Source: Rhodocyclaceae bacterium (GTDB taxonomy: Bacteria; Pseudomonadota; Gammaproteobacteria; Burkholderiales; Usitatibacteraceae). From it: a stretch of DNA of 64,000 nucleotides. The DNA is taken from assembly GCA_020247395.1 (NCBI GenBank), contig JADCJC010000054.1, positions 1 through 64,000 on the forward strand, read 5' to 3'. The position numbers and the translations under genes were made by a program. This document shows, one piece after another, positions 35,946-45,119 of this stretch (positions are counted from its first letter, which is position 1; every line of letters begins with the position of its first letter). Below the pieces are notes generated by a model, which was not told the origin of the DNA, made no database searches, and saw only the letters and a program-made list of their open reading frames with translations.

Positions 35946-36821
35946 ATGACCCCCTTCCTTCGCCCACGCCGCTCCATGCTTTACGTTCCTGGATGCTTTA
36001 CGCGATTTTTGAACAAAGCCCGCAGCTTAAAGGTCGACTCGGTCATTTTTGACTTGGGCGATTCCGTTCTCGTTGAGAACAAAGAGCTGTCCCGTACACA
36101 AGTCGTCGAGGCGATTCTGAGTGGTGGTTATGGTCGGCGTGAATTAGTCGTGCGGGTGAACGACCTCGACTCCCCGTGGGGGCAGGACGATGTCAAGGCG
36201 ATCGCAAAGATCGGTGTTGACGCGGTGCTGTTTCCAAACATTGAGTCCAAACAGGATGTGCTCGATGCGCTCGACGCGTTAGACGCCGCTGGTGGTTCGC
36301 ACCTGCCGATCATGGTCATGATCGAGAGTCCGCTGGCAGTGCTTCGTGCCGAAGACATTGCTTCCGCCTCTAACCGCATAGCCTGCCTGATCCTCGCTAC
36401 GTCCGACCTCATCACCCAGCTCCATGGCCGCAAGACGCCGGACCGAATACCATTGCAGTATTCACTCGCCCATGTGCTGCTGGTAGGACGCGCTTACAAA
36501 CGCGCCGTAGTCGACGGCATTAGTATCGACATCAAAGACATGCATTCCTTCGAAATGGCTTGTCGCCTCACGCGGGATCTTGGTTTCGACGGCAAGTCAT
36601 TGGTCCACCCCAACCAGCTCGCCTATTGCAATGATGCGTTCACGCCCAAAGCAACCGAAATTGCGTTCGCGTATGAGGTGATCCAGGCACTCGACAATGC
36701 CCATCAAGCCGGACGCGGCACCATCATGCTGAACGGACGCCTAGTTGAGCAGCACCATGTTGCCGCATCCAAAAGAACCATCGCGCTGGCACAAATGATT
36801 AAGGAACTGGAAGCAGCCTAG
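35946..36821 (+). CDS. CitE-like CoA-ester lyase (HpcH/HpaI family)
   Basis: 291 aa TIM-barrel lyase of the citrate lyase beta / malyl-CoA lyase group, which cleaves or forms C-C bonds of CoA esters such as citramalyl-CoA or malyl-CoA with Mg. Seen: RPRRSMLYVPG, RVNDLDSPWGQDD, Mg-ligand Glu in MVMIESP, and FDGKSLVHPNQ. Oddity: the usual DLEDAV reads DLGDSV, so the Glu of this motif is Gly. First gene after the GntR-operator-promoter region and 24 bases before the mesaconyl-CoA hydratase gene. Candidate reactions: citramalyl-CoA lyase or beta-methylmalyl-CoA lyase; not decidable from sequence. Confidence 0.85.
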   Translation: MTPFLRPRRSMLYVPGCFTRFLNKARSLKVDSVIFDLGDSVLVENKELSRTQVVEAILSGGYGRRELVVRVNDLDSPWGQDDVKAIAKIGVDAVLFPNIESKQDVLDALDALDAAGGSHLPIMVMIESPLAVLRAEDIASASNRIACLILATSDLITQLHGRKTPDRIPLQYSLAHVLLVGRAYKRAVVDGISIDIKDMHSFEMACRLTRDLGFDGKSLVHPNQLAYCNDAFTPKATEIAFAYEVIQALDNAHQAGRGTIMLNGRLVEQHHVAASKRTIALAQMIKELEAA

Positions 36822-36845
36822 CCTGCTTTTCAACCGCCACCAACC

Positions 36846-37946
36846 ATGCGACCTGCGACCGGCTATTTTTTTGAGGACTACGCGGTAGGACAAAAATTTG
36901 TCCACGCAATTCCGCGCACGATCACGCATGGCGACACCGCGCTCTACCAGGCGCTGACAGGTTCGCGAAATCCTTTGCATTGCAGCGAGCCGTTCGCGCA
37001 ATCACTTGGATATCCAACAACGCCGGTGGATGACCTGTTGGTGTTCCACATCGCCTTCGGCAAAACCGTGCCGGATGTTTCATATAACGCGGTTGCAAAC
37101 CTCGGTTACGCCGAGTGTCGGTTCGTTCAGCCTGTCTTTGTTGGCGATACATTGCGCGCCGAATCCGAGGTTGTCGGGTTAAAGCCCAACAGTAACGGCA
37201 AAACTGGCGTGGTGTATTTACGCTCAAACGGTTACAACCAGCGGGATGAGCTGGTGCTGACCTGGGTGCGCTGGGTCATGGTGCATCGGCAGACCGCGGT
37301 TTCGCCTGAAGTCGTCGATACTCCGCGTGGCACGCTGACCTTCCAGGCGATACCCGACCCGAAGCTGATTGCAGCACCCGCGGCGTTTGATCTCTCCGCA
37401 GAGGCAATCGCGCGTACAACCGGTGGCAGCAAGTTCTGGGAAGACTACATCGCAGTTGACCGAACTGACAAGCAGGACCCGTTCGAGATTTTGACGACAC
37501 TGCCGCACCAGCACATTCCCCATCCCGCTGGCATTACCATCGACGAAACCGATCACACGCTAGCGACCAAGCTCTACCAAAACACAGCGCGTGTGCATTT
37601 TGACTTGCACCACATGACGGGAAGCCGATTCGGCAAACGTCTGATTTATGGCGGGCAGATCATTTCCATTGCGCGGGCGCTTAGCTTTGATGGCTTCGAA
37701 AACGCTCTCGCTATTGCCGCGATCAATGCGGGCTCGCATCTCAACCCCACCTTCGCCGGTGACACCATCTACGCAGCCTCCATGCCGTTGATGAAATGGC
37801 CAGTAAGTGACCGGCTAGGGGCTCTGAGAGTTGGGCTTATGGCATTCAAGAACATCGACCCGAGCAGCCCCACATTCGCCTCCGCGCCACCCGACAGCAA
37901 AGTACTGTCGATGGACCTCACCCTACTTGTTCCGCGCCGACGTTAA
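36846..37946 (+). CDS. mch: Mesaconyl-CoA hydratase (2-methylfumaryl-CoA hydratase), MaoC double-hotdog
   Basis: 366 aa with two hotdog domains. From memory it matches the Rhodobacter/Chloroflexus Mch pattern closely: FFEDYAVGQKFVHAIPRTITHGDTALY, DDLLVFHIAFGKTVPDVSYNAVANLGYAECRF, NSNGKTGVVYLRSNGYNQR, and in the second half LYQNTARVHFDLH...RFGKRLIYGGQIISIARALSFDGFENA..AAINAGSH. Mch interconverts beta-methylmalyl-CoA and mesaconyl-C1-CoA, the step after condensation of propionyl-CoA with glyoxylate. It is placed between two HpcH/HpaI lyases and upstream of prpB. Its natural substrate here needs testing, but the family assignment is strong. Confidence 0.8.
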   Translation: MRPATGYFFEDYAVGQKFVHAIPRTITHGDTALYQALTGSRNPLHCSEPFAQSLGYPTTPVDDLLVFHIAFGKTVPDVSYNAVANLGYAECRFVQPVFVGDTLRAESEVVGLKPNSNGKTGVVYLRSNGYNQRDELVLTWVRWVMVHRQTAVSPEVVDTPRGTLTFQAIPDPKLIAAPAAFDLSAEAIARTTGGSKFWEDYIAVDRTDKQDPFEILTTLPHQHIPHPAGITIDETDHTLATKLYQNTARVHFDLHHMTGSRFGKRLIYGGQIISIARALSFDGFENALAIAAINAGSHLNPTFAGDTIYAASMPLMKWPVSDRLGALRVGLMAFKNIDPSSPTFASAPPDSKVLSMDLTLLVPRRR

Positions 37947-37959
37947 TTCCAAGGACATC

Positions 37960-38949
37960 ATGTCAAACGTTCATCCCACCCAAGCCCTGTTTGCCGGGGA
38001 AAAACCGTTCCCGGTCATCCCGTCTTGTGAACACTTTGCCGGCAGTGAAAAACTCATCGGCAAGGCCCTCGCGCTACAGGACACACTCGGACCGATTTTT
38101 GACATTACCTGTGACTGCGAAGACGGCGCACCGGCGGGCCAGGAAAAAACCCACGCCGAAATGATTGTGCGGATGGTCAACAGCGCCGAGAACAAACACA
38201 AGATGGCCGGTGCGCGGATTCACGACTACTCTAACCCGTTCTGGAGGCAGGACGTCGATATCCTTGTCGGTGGCGCGGGCAAATTGCTGCGTTACATCAC
38301 CATCCCGAAATCGACCTCATACGCCGAAGTCAAGGAAATGATCGAGTACGTGCGCGCGGTGTCGGCGACAGCCAACACTGGACGCGAAATTGCGATTCAC
38401 GTGCTGATCGAAACGCACGGCGCGCTCCGCGACATTCACCAAATTGCCACCCTGCCCAATATCGAGGTTCTCGACTTTGGCCTGATGGATTTTGTCTCTG
38501 CACACCATGGGGCGATTCCGGCATCGGCGATGCGCTCGCCCGGACAGTTCGAGCATCGCTTGATCGCACGCGGCAAAGCCGAGCTGGTTGCGGCAGCACT
38601 GGCGAACGGCATCGTGCCCGCGCACAACGTTTGCCTCGATCTGAAAAATCCCGAAGTGGTCAGCGGCGATGCGCGCCGCGCGCGCAACGAGTTCGGGTTC
38701 CTGCGAATGTGGTCGATCTATCCCGCGCAAATCCAACCAATTGTGGATGCGATGAAGCCCGACCATTCCGAAGTTGAAGATGCGGCCAATATCCTGCTCG
38801 CGGCGCAGGCGGTCGATTGGGGCCCCATTCAGTACAAAGGGGAGCTGCACGACCGCGCAACCTATCGCTACTTCTGGGAGCTGTTACAAAAAGCCAGGGT
38901 CACGGGCGTTAAAATCCCGGACGTCGCAACGCAGGCGTTCTTCAACTAA
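37960..38949 (+). CDS. HpcH/HpaI family CoA-ester lyase (malyl-CoA lyase-like)
   Basis: 329 aa from ATG 37960 (MSNVHPTQALFAGEKPFPVIPSC), with AAGGA 5 bases upstream; the track's start lies inside the Mch gene. HpcH/HpaI TIM barrel: FDITCDCEDGAPAG holds the metal-binding acidic pair, IHDYSNPFWRQDV matches the family Arg/Asp region, VLIETHGALRDI the Mg-ligand Glu, and RMWSIYPAQIQPIV the C-terminal site. It belongs to a group I associate with TCA/prp loci in Burkholderiales whose substrate is not established. Following Mch by 13 bases, it could form or cleave beta-methylmalyl-CoA or citramalyl-CoA. Confidence 0.8.
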   Translation: MSNVHPTQALFAGEKPFPVIPSCEHFAGSEKLIGKALALQDTLGPIFDITCDCEDGAPAGQEKTHAEMIVRMVNSAENKHKMAGARIHDYSNPFWRQDVDILVGGAGKLLRYITIPKSTSYAEVKEMIEYVRAVSATANTGREIAIHVLIETHGALRDIHQIATLPNIEVLDFGLMDFVSAHHGAIPASAMRSPGQFEHRLIARGKAELVAAALANGIVPAHNVCLDLKNPEVVSGDARRARNEFGFLRMWSIYPAQIQPIVDAMKPDHSEVEDAANILLAAQAVDWGPIQYKGELHDRATYRYFWELLQKARVTGVKIPDVATQAFFN

Positions 38950-38953
38950 AACG

Positions 38954-39020
38954 AAAACTCGCCTATCGAAGGGCATTTCCAGGCAAAACTGCCTTGAAAT
39001 ACCCGCCAATACTAGGGTTT
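38954..39020. repeat. Imperfect inverted repeat, dispersed family copy 2
   Basis: Left arm GGGCATTTCCAGGCA pairs with TGCCTTGAAATACCC (13 of 15 positions, one more as G-U), with a looser outer stem. Right arm reversed is CCCTAGTATTGGCGGGTATTTCAAGGCA, the closest match to copy 1. It lies just after the lyase stop and before prpB, so it could stop or weaken readthrough or protect the 3' end. Confidence 0.7.
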
Positions 39021-39045
39021 CACTTTCGGAAAACAAGGAAAGATC

Positions 39046-39927
39046 ATGGTCACCTCTGCCGGTGCAAAATTTCGCCAAGCCCTAAAGGACGAATCGCCGC
39101 TGCAAGTTATCGGCACCATCAACGCCCACCACGCCCTTCTGGCAAAACGCGCGGGCTACCGGGCGATTTACTTGTCCGGCGGCGGTGTCGCGGCCGGTTC
39201 ACTCGGCATGCCGGATCTGGGTATTAACAATCTCGACGACGTGCTGACCGACATTCGCCGCATCACCGACGTGTGCGACGTGCCGCTGCTTGTAGATATC
39301 GATACCGGCTTCGGTGCCTCGGCATTCAACATCGCCCGCACGGTGAAGTCTCTGATCAAGTTCGGTGCAGCGGCTTGCCATATTGAAGACCAGGTCGGCG
39401 CGAAGCGGTGCGGCCACCGTCCGGGCAAAGAAGTCGTCACCAAGCAAGAAATGGTTGACCGCGTCAAAGCGGCAGTCGATGCCAAAATCGACCCCGACTT
39501 CTTTTTGATCGCGCGCACCGATGCTTTCCAAAACGAGGGGGCAGACGGTGCGATCGACCGACTGGTCGCCTGCGCCGAAGCTGGCGCGGACGGCGTGTTC
39601 GCCGACGCTGTTGTAGATATGGCGACCTACAAACGCATGGTCGAAGCCACCAAGGTGCCGGTGCTTTGCAACATCACTGAATTCGGCAAAACGCCGTTTT
39701 TCACGGTCGATGAATGCCGCGACGCTGGGATTGGCATGATTCTCTACCCGCTGTCGGCATTCCGCGCGATGAACAAAGCGGCGGAAAATGTTTATAAGGC
39801 GATCCGCCGCGACGGCACGCAAAAAAATGTCGTCGATACCATGCAAACGCGTGAAGAGCTCTACGAAGTCATCAACTACCACGCCTACGAGCAGTCGCTC
39901 GACAAGCTCTTTGCCGCAAAAAAGTAA
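39046..39927 (+). CDS. prpB: 2-methylisocitrate lyase
   Basis: 293 aa; cleaves 2-methylisocitrate to pyruvate and succinate, the last step of the methylcitrate cycle. ICL/PEP-mutase superfamily: active-site KRCGH in [15 protein letters not shown], Mg-binding [15 protein letters not shown], and [13 protein letters not shown]. The length fits PrpB and not the larger isocitrate lyase. Its TAA shares an A with the next ATG (TAATG), coupling it to the GNAT gene. AAGGAAAG lies just before the ATG. Confidence 0.95.
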   Translation: MVTSAGAKFRQALKDESPLQVIGTINAHHALLAKRAGYRAIYLSGGGVAAGSLGMPDLGINNLDDVLTDIRRITDVCDVPLLVDIDTGFGASAFNIARTVKSLIKFGAAACHIEDQVGAKRCGHRPGKEVVTKQEMVDRVKAAVDAKIDPDFFLIARTDAFQNEGADGAIDRLVACAEAGADGVFADAVVDMATYKRMVEATKVPVLCNITEFGKTPFFTVDECRDAGIGMILYPLSAFRAMNKAAENVYKAIRRDGTQKNVVDTMQTREELYEVINYHAYEQSLDKLFAAKK

Positions 39928-40547
39928 TGCCTGATCAAGCGCCATTGACGAAGATTCGCAGCCTCGTAGTGCGAACCTTTGCCTCACCGATTGAACTGCG
40001 CACGCGGCGCGTGTTGCTGCGCCAATGGAAAGACAGCGACTTGGACCGGTGGGCGGCGATGAATGCGGACACTGAGGTGCGCAAATACTTTCCCAAATTA
40101 TTGGACCGCACCGAGGCGGACGACGAAGCTAATCGCATTCGCGGCAACATCGCGCAGCGCGGTTGGGGCATGTGGGCCATTGAGATTCCCGGCGTTCACG
40201 CGTTCGCCGGCTTTGTCGGACTGAGCCTTCCCGCATTTGAAGCGCCGTGGATGCCCGCCGTCGAAATTGGTTGGCGACTTTCACGCGATGCGTGGCACAA
40301 AGGCTACGCTACCGAGGGGGCGGTCGCCGCGATGAACTTCGCATTTGATGAACTCGACTTACCCGAAGTCGTCGCAATGTCTGTGCCGACAAATACGCCT
40401 TCGCACCAGGTCATGGAACGGCTCGGCATGACGCATGACCCCTCGGCCAATTTTGACCATCCACGCGTACCCGCCGACTGGCCGCTTAAGACGCACATCT
40501 TGCATCGCATTTCACCGGCAACATGGAAGGCGCGGCGTTCAACATGA
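39927..40547 (+). CDS. GNAT family N-acetyltransferase (RimJ/RimL type)
   Basis: 206 aa. Acetyl-CoA-binding fold of the ribosomal-protein-acetyltransferase type: TRRVLLRQWKDSDLDRWAAMNAD, EIGWRLSRDAWHKGYATEGAVAAMNFAF and PTNTPSHQVMERLGM. It overlaps prpB by one base and the following VOC gene by four, so it is firmly in the prp operon, which is not standard content for prp clusters. The acceptor is unknown. Confidence 0.88.
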   Translation: MPDQAPLTKIRSLVVRTFASPIELRTRRVLLRQWKDSDLDRWAAMNADTEVRKYFPKLLDRTEADDEANRIRGNIAQRGWGMWAIEIPGVHAFAGFVGLSLPAFEAPWMPAVEIGWRLSRDAWHKGYATEGAVAAMNFAFDELDLPEVVAMSVPTNTPSHQVMERLGMTHDPSANFDHPRVPADWPLKTHILHRISPATWKARRST

Positions 40548-40912
40548 TCTCATCGTTTGATCACGTACAGGTTTCAATTGAACCGGGTCGCCTCGACGAC
40601 GCACTCGCGTTTTATGTCGACTTCCTCGGCTTCGCCCGCGTGCCGAAGCCCGCCGACATGCGCCAGAGCGGCGCGTGGCTGACGTCGGGCACCGTCAATT
40701 TGCATCTCGGCGAGGACATCAATCCCGGTGTCACGTTCACGCCATCGCCCCACGCGCATCCCGCCATGCGTGTTGATAACTTCGACGCGTTGTTCGCGCA
40801 GGCCGAAACAAAAGGATTCAAAGCCCGCGTCGACAAAGGCCCCGCAGGGTTCAAGCGCGGCTCGATTTGGGACCCGTTTGGTAATCGCATCGAATTGATG
40901 CAAAAACTATAA
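40544..40912 (+). CDS. VOC superfamily (glyoxalase-like) protein
   Basis: 122 aa from ATG 40544, which overlaps the GNAT stop as ATGA; the track's 40523 start is inside the GNAT gene. Paired beta-alpha-beta-beta-beta modules: SFDHVQVSIEPGRLDDALAFYVDFLGF and FDALFAQAETKGFKARVDKGPAGFKRGSIWDPFGNRIELMQ. His and Glu at the module ends could bind a metal. Function unknown (isomerase, lyase or resistance types exist). It lies 9 bases before prpC. Confidence 0.85.
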   Translation: MISSFDHVQVSIEPGRLDDALAFYVDFLGFARVPKPADMRQSGAWLTSGTVNLHLGEDINPGVTFTPSPHAHPAMRVDNFDALFAQAETKGFKARVDKGPAGFKRGSIWDPFGNRIELMQKL

Positions 40913-40921
40913 GGAGCAGCA

Positions 40922-42094
40922 ATGTCTGACATTTCTGGTAACACCGCCGCCGCGAGCACGGCACCCAAAGTCAAAAAATCCGTCGCGCTGTCTGGCGTGG
41001 TTGCCGGTAATACCGCCATCTGCACGGTTGGACTCACCGGCAATGATTTGCACTATCGCGGGTACGATATTCTCGATGTCGCCAACACCTGCGAATTTGA
41101 AGAGATTGCTCATCTCTTGGTACACGGCAAGCTGCCGAATGTGGCCGAACTCGCTGCCTACAAAACAAAACTGAAATCAATGCGCGGCATTCCGATGGCG
41201 GTGCAAGATGTGCTCGAATGCCTCCCCGCATCAACACACCCGATGGACGTGTTGCGCACCGCCTGCTCCGTGCTTGGCTGTACCTTGCCAGAGAAAGACG
41301 ACCACAACATTCAAGGCGCGCGCGACATCGCCGACCGCATGATGGCTTCATTTGGTGGGATGCTGCTGTACTGGTATCACTTTGCGGTCAACGGCAAGCG
41401 CATCGACGTCGAAACCGATGATGACTCCATTGGCGGCCACTTCCTGCACTTGTTGCATGGCAAGCCGCCCTCACGCGAGTGGGTCCGCGCGATGCACACC
41501 TCCCTTGTTTTGTACGCCGAACATGAATTTAATGCATCAACCTTCACCGCGCGTGTCGTGGCGGGCACCATGTCCGATATGCACTCTGCGATCACGGCCG
41601 CCATCGGTGCACTGCGTGGGCCGAAGCATGGTGGTGCAAACGAGGCCGCATTCGACATCCAGTCACGCTATGACAATCCTGACGAAGCGGAAGCCGATAT
41701 CGTCAAACGTGTCGCGGAAAAGCAAGTCATCATCGGCTTCGGCCATCCGGTCTACACCGTGTCCGATCCGCGCAACGTGGTCATTAAGGAAGTGGCACGC
41801 AGTTTGTCGAAGCAAGCCGGCAATATGAAGCTCTTCGATATCGCCGCGCGGCTTGAGACCGTCATGTGGCGCGAGAAAAAAATGTTCCCGAACCTCGATT
41901 GGTTCAGTGCCTGCTCGTATCACATGATGGGTGTGCCGACCTCGATGTTCACGCCACTATTCATCATCAGCCGCACTTCCGGCTGGGCGGCACACGTGAT
42001 TGAGCAGCGTATCGACAACAAGATCATTCGACCGAGTGCCAACTACGTCGGGCCAGACGACATGAAGTTTGTGCCGCTGAAAGACCGCAAGTAG
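40922..42094 (+). CDS. prpC: 2-methylcitrate synthase
   Basis: 390 aa; condenses propionyl-CoA with oxaloacetate. Citrate-synthase fold of the short type without the GltA N-terminal domain. Typical PrpC opening ([33 protein letters not shown]), His in [39 protein letters not shown] and the Asp region [22 protein letters not shown] is 6 bases before the ATG. Confidence 0.95.
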   Translation: MSDISGNTAAASTAPKVKKSVALSGVVAGNTAICTVGLTGNDLHYRGYDILDVANTCEFEEIAHLLVHGKLPNVAELAAYKTKLKSMRGIPMAVQDVLECLPASTHPMDVLRTACSVLGCTLPEKDDHNIQGARDIADRMMASFGGMLLYWYHFAVNGKRIDVETDDDSIGGHFLHLLHGKPPSREWVRAMHTSLVLYAEHEFNASTFTARVVAGTMSDMHSAITAAIGALRGPKHGGANEAAFDIQSRYDNPDEAEADIVKRVAEKQVIIGFGHPVYTVSDPRNVVIKEVARSLSKQAGNMKLFDIAARLETVMWREKKMFPNLDWFSACSYHMMGVPTSMFTPLFIISRTSGWAAHVIEQRIDNKIIRPSANYVGPDDMKFVPLKDRK

Positions 42095-42108
42095 TCGATC
42101 GACATCAC

Positions 42109-42459
42109 ATGAACCTCGTTTTGATCAAGCTACTCGTATCGGCGGCGATCATCGCCGCCGCGAGCGAGCTTGCAAAGCGGGTTCCCGCGCTGGCGGCGTT
42201 GATCGTGTCGCTGCCGCTTGTGTCGGTTCTGGTGATGATTTGGATGCAAGTTGAAACCAAGGACGCCGCAAAAATTGCCAGCCATGCAGAGGCAACATTT
42301 TGGTACGTGCTGCCCTCGTTGCCGATGTTTCTCATCCTGCCGGCCATGTTGCGCGCCGGTATGAATTTCTGGCTTGCCCTCGCCGCGTGTTGCGGCATTA
42401 CGGCACTGCTGTATCTCGCCACCATCCAGCTCGCGGCGCGTTTTGGCGTATCGCTCTAG
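42109..42459 (+). CDS. DUF3147 family membrane protein
   Basis: 116 aa with four hydrophobic helices (LLVSAAIIAAASELAKR, LAALIVSLPLVSVLVMIWM, FWYVLPSLPMFLILPAML, WLALAACCGITALLYLATIQL). The pattern SELAKRVPALAALIVSLPLVS matches what I recall of DUF3147. No function is known. It lies between prpC and acnD on the same strand, 14 and 39 bases away, so it is cotranscribed. A transport or support role for propionate use is only a guess. Confidence 0.75.
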   Translation: MNLVLIKLLVSAAIIAAASELAKRVPALAALIVSLPLVSVLVMIWMQVETKDAAKIASHAEATFWYVLPSLPMFLILPAMLRAGMNFWLALAACCGITALLYLATIQLAARFGVSL

Positions 42460-42498
42460 CACCATTCCCTGTCAATTGCCTGCATTACCCAGAACCCC

Positions 42499-45117
42499 AT
42501 GAACACCGCACATCGCAAACCCCTACATTTCACCCACGTCGGCTCCGCACTAGAATACTTCGACGTTCAAGGCGCGGTTGATGCCATCAAACCCGGCGCA
42601 TTTGCCACGCTGCCCTATACCGCACGGGTTCACGCAGAAAACATTTTGCGCAAAGCCGACCCCTCGATCATCGACGAATGCTTGAAGCAAATCATTGAGA
42701 TCAAGCGCGACCGTGACTTCCCTTGGTTTCCCGCCCGCGTGGTGTGCCACGACATCCTGGGCCAAACTGCGCTGGTGGATTTAGCGGGGTTGCGCGACGC
42801 GATCGCCGATCAAGGTGGCGACCCGGCGAAGGTCAATCCGGTGGTGCCGGTGCAATTGATTGTGGACCATTCGCTGGCAGTCGAGTGTGGCGGCTTCGAC
42901 CCCGATGCATTTGAGAAGAATCGCGCAATTGAGGATCGTCGCAACCAAGATCGCTTCCACTTCATCGAGTGGACCAAGAACGCGTTCAATAATGTCGACG
43001 TGATTCCCGCTGGCAACGGCATCATGCACCAGATCAATCTGGAGAAAATGTCGCCGGTGATTCACGCGCAACACGGCGTGGCGTTTCCTGATACTTGTGT
43101 GGGCACCGATAGCCACACGCCGCACGTCGATGCGCTGGGTGTGATCGCCGTCGGCGTCGGCGGACTTGAAGCGGAGAACGTGATGCTTGGCCGCGCGTCT
43201 TGGATGCGCCTGCCAGAAATTGTTGGCGTGCATTTGACCGGCAAACGCCAACCCGGCATTACCGCGACCGACATTGTTTTGGCCCTCACTGAGTTTTTGC
43301 GCAAGTCAAAAGTGGTCGGCGCGTATTTGGAGTTTTATGGTGATGGTGCCGCATCGCTGACGCTGGGTGACCGCGCCACGATTTCGAATATGGCGCCGGA
43401 ATACGGTGCAACCGCAGCATTATTTGCCATCGATGAACAAACGATTGAGTATCTCAAGCTCACTGGCCGCGACGATGCGCAAGTCAAGCTGGTGGAAACT
43501 TACGCCAAAGTTGCCGGCCTGTGGGCGGATAGTTTGAAGTCGGCTGTGTACGAACGCGCGTTGTCGTTCGATCTCTCGACAGTAGTACGAACCATGGCCG
43601 GCCCGTCGAATCCACACGCGCGGGTTTCGACGACTGACTTAGTTGCCAAAGGCATCGCAGCACCTTGGACGGAAACTCCCGGCCAGATGCCGGATGGTGC
43701 CGTGATCATCGCTGCAATAACTAGTTGTACCAATACCAGCAACCCGCGCAATGTGATTGCGGCAGGGTTGCTTGCACGCAACGCCAACCGGGTGGGGCTG
43801 AAGCGCAAGCCTTGGGTGAAGTCCTCCCTCGCCCCCGGTTCCAAAACGGTCGCACTCTATCTGAATGAAGCCGGGCTGATGCCGGAGTTGGAGAAACTTG
43901 GATTTGGCATCGTCGCCTTTGCGTGCACCACGTGCAATGGCATGTCCGGCGCGCTCGATCCCGCCATTCAGAAAGAAATCACTGACCGCGATTTGTATGC
44001 AACGGCTGTTCTATCGGGCAACCGCAATTTCGACGGCCGTATTCATCCTTACGCGAAACAAGCCTTCCTCGCCTCGCCACCGTTGGTCGTCGCCTACGCG
44101 ATCGCCGGGACCATTCGCTTTGACATCGAGCGCGATGCCTTTGGCCTAGACCAGAGCGGCAAGCCGATCACGCTCAAAGACATCTGGCCGAGCGATGACG
44201 AAATCGATGCCATTGTCGCCAAGGCGGTGAAGCCCGAGCAGTTCCGCAAGGTGTACATACCGATGTTCGAGGGTCGTGCAAGTTCCACAGCCAAGGTCAC
44301 GCCGCTCTATGATTGGCGTCCACAAAGCACTTACATTCGTCGTCCACCGTATTGGGACACCACTGGCGACGGTGCGATTGGAGGCGAACGTACATTGAAA
44401 GGGATGCGGCCCCTCGCACTGCTCGGTGACAACATCACTACGGATCATTTGTCACCATCGAATGCCATTATGGCCAACAGCGCGGCGGGCGAGTATCTCG
44501 CTAAAATGGGTTTGCCCGAAGAAGACTTCAACTCTTACGCGACCCATCGCGGCGACCACCTCACCGCGCAACGCGCGACATTTGCCAACCCAACGCTAAT
44601 GAATGAGATGGCGGTGGTTAATGGCCAGGTGAAGCGTGGCTCGCTCGCTCGTATCGAGCCCGAGGGCAAGGTCACGCGCATGTGGGAAGCCATTGAGACC
44701 TACATGCAGCGCAAGCAGCCGCTCATCATCATCGCTGGTGCCGACTACGGCCAAGGGTCTTCGCGCGACTGGGCGGCAAAGGGCGTGAGGCTGGCGGGTG
44801 TCGAGGCCATCGTCGCCGAGGGCTTCGAGCGGATTCATCGCACCAACCTCATCGGCATGGGGGTATTGCCTCTGGAGTTTTTGCCTGGCACCAATCGCCT
44901 CACGTTGAAACTCGACGGCACGGAAGTCTATGACGTGGCCGGCGAGCGCACACCGCGCACCATGCTTGCATTGCTCATTACACGCAAGAACGGCGAACGG
45001 GTTGAAGTGCCGGTAACCTGCCGCCTGGATACGGCCGAGGAGGTGTCCGTGTATGAGGCAGGCGGCGTATTGCAACGGTTTGCCAAGGACTTCTTGGCAT
45101 CAGCGAAGGCGGCATAA
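42499..45117 (+). CDS. acnD: 2-methylcitrate dehydratase, Fe/S-dependent (AcnD)
   Basis: 872 aa aconitase-superfamily enzyme that with PrpF replaces PrpD in converting 2-methylcitrate to 2-methylaconitate. Cluster cysteines: SCTNTSNP and CTTCNGMSGALDP, the latter diagnostic for AcnD. The swivelling domain has [22 protein letters not shown] and the active-site Arg of FERIHRTNLIGMGVLPLEF. It is two bases before prpF. Compare acnA at 55453 (901 aa), the TCA paralogue. Confidence 0.95.
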   Translation: MNTAHRKPLHFTHVGSALEYFDVQGAVDAIKPGAFATLPYTARVHAENILRKADPSIIDECLKQIIEIKRDRDFPWFPARVVCHDILGQTALVDLAGLRDAIADQGGDPAKVNPVVPVQLIVDHSLAVECGGFDPDAFEKNRAIEDRRNQDRFHFIEWTKNAFNNVDVIPAGNGIMHQINLEKMSPVIHAQHGVAFPDTCVGTDSHTPHVDALGVIAVGVGGLEAENVMLGRASWMRLPEIVGVHLTGKRQPGITATDIVLALTEFLRKSKVVGAYLEFYGDGAASLTLGDRATISNMAPEYGATAALFAIDEQTIEYLKLTGRDDAQVKLVETYAKVAGLWADSLKSAVYERALSFDLSTVVRTMAGPSNPHARVSTTDLVAKGIAAPWTETPGQMPDGAVIIAAITSCTNTSNPRNVIAAGLLARNANRVGLKRKPWVKSSLAPGSKTVALYLNEAGLMPELEKLGFGIVAFACTTCNGMSGALDPAIQKEITDRDLYATAVLSGNRNFDGRIHPYAKQAFLASPPLVVAYAIAGTIRFDIERDAFGLDQSGKPITLKDIWPSDDEIDAIVAKAVKPEQFRKVYIPMFEGRASSTAKVTPLYDWRPQSTYIRRPPYWDTTGDGAIGGERTLKGMRPLALLGDNITTDHLSPSNAIMANSAAGEYLAKMGLPEEDFNSYATHRGDHLTAQRATFANPTLMNEMAVVNGQVKRGSLARIEPEGKVTRMWEAIETYMQRKQPLIIIAGADYGQGSSRDWAAKGVRLAGVEAIVAEGFERIHRTNLIGMGVLPLEFLPGTNRLTLKLDGTEVYDVAGERTPRTMLALLITRKNGERVEVPVTCRLDTAEEVSVYEAGGVLQRFAKDFLASAKAA

Positions 45118-45119
45118 CG

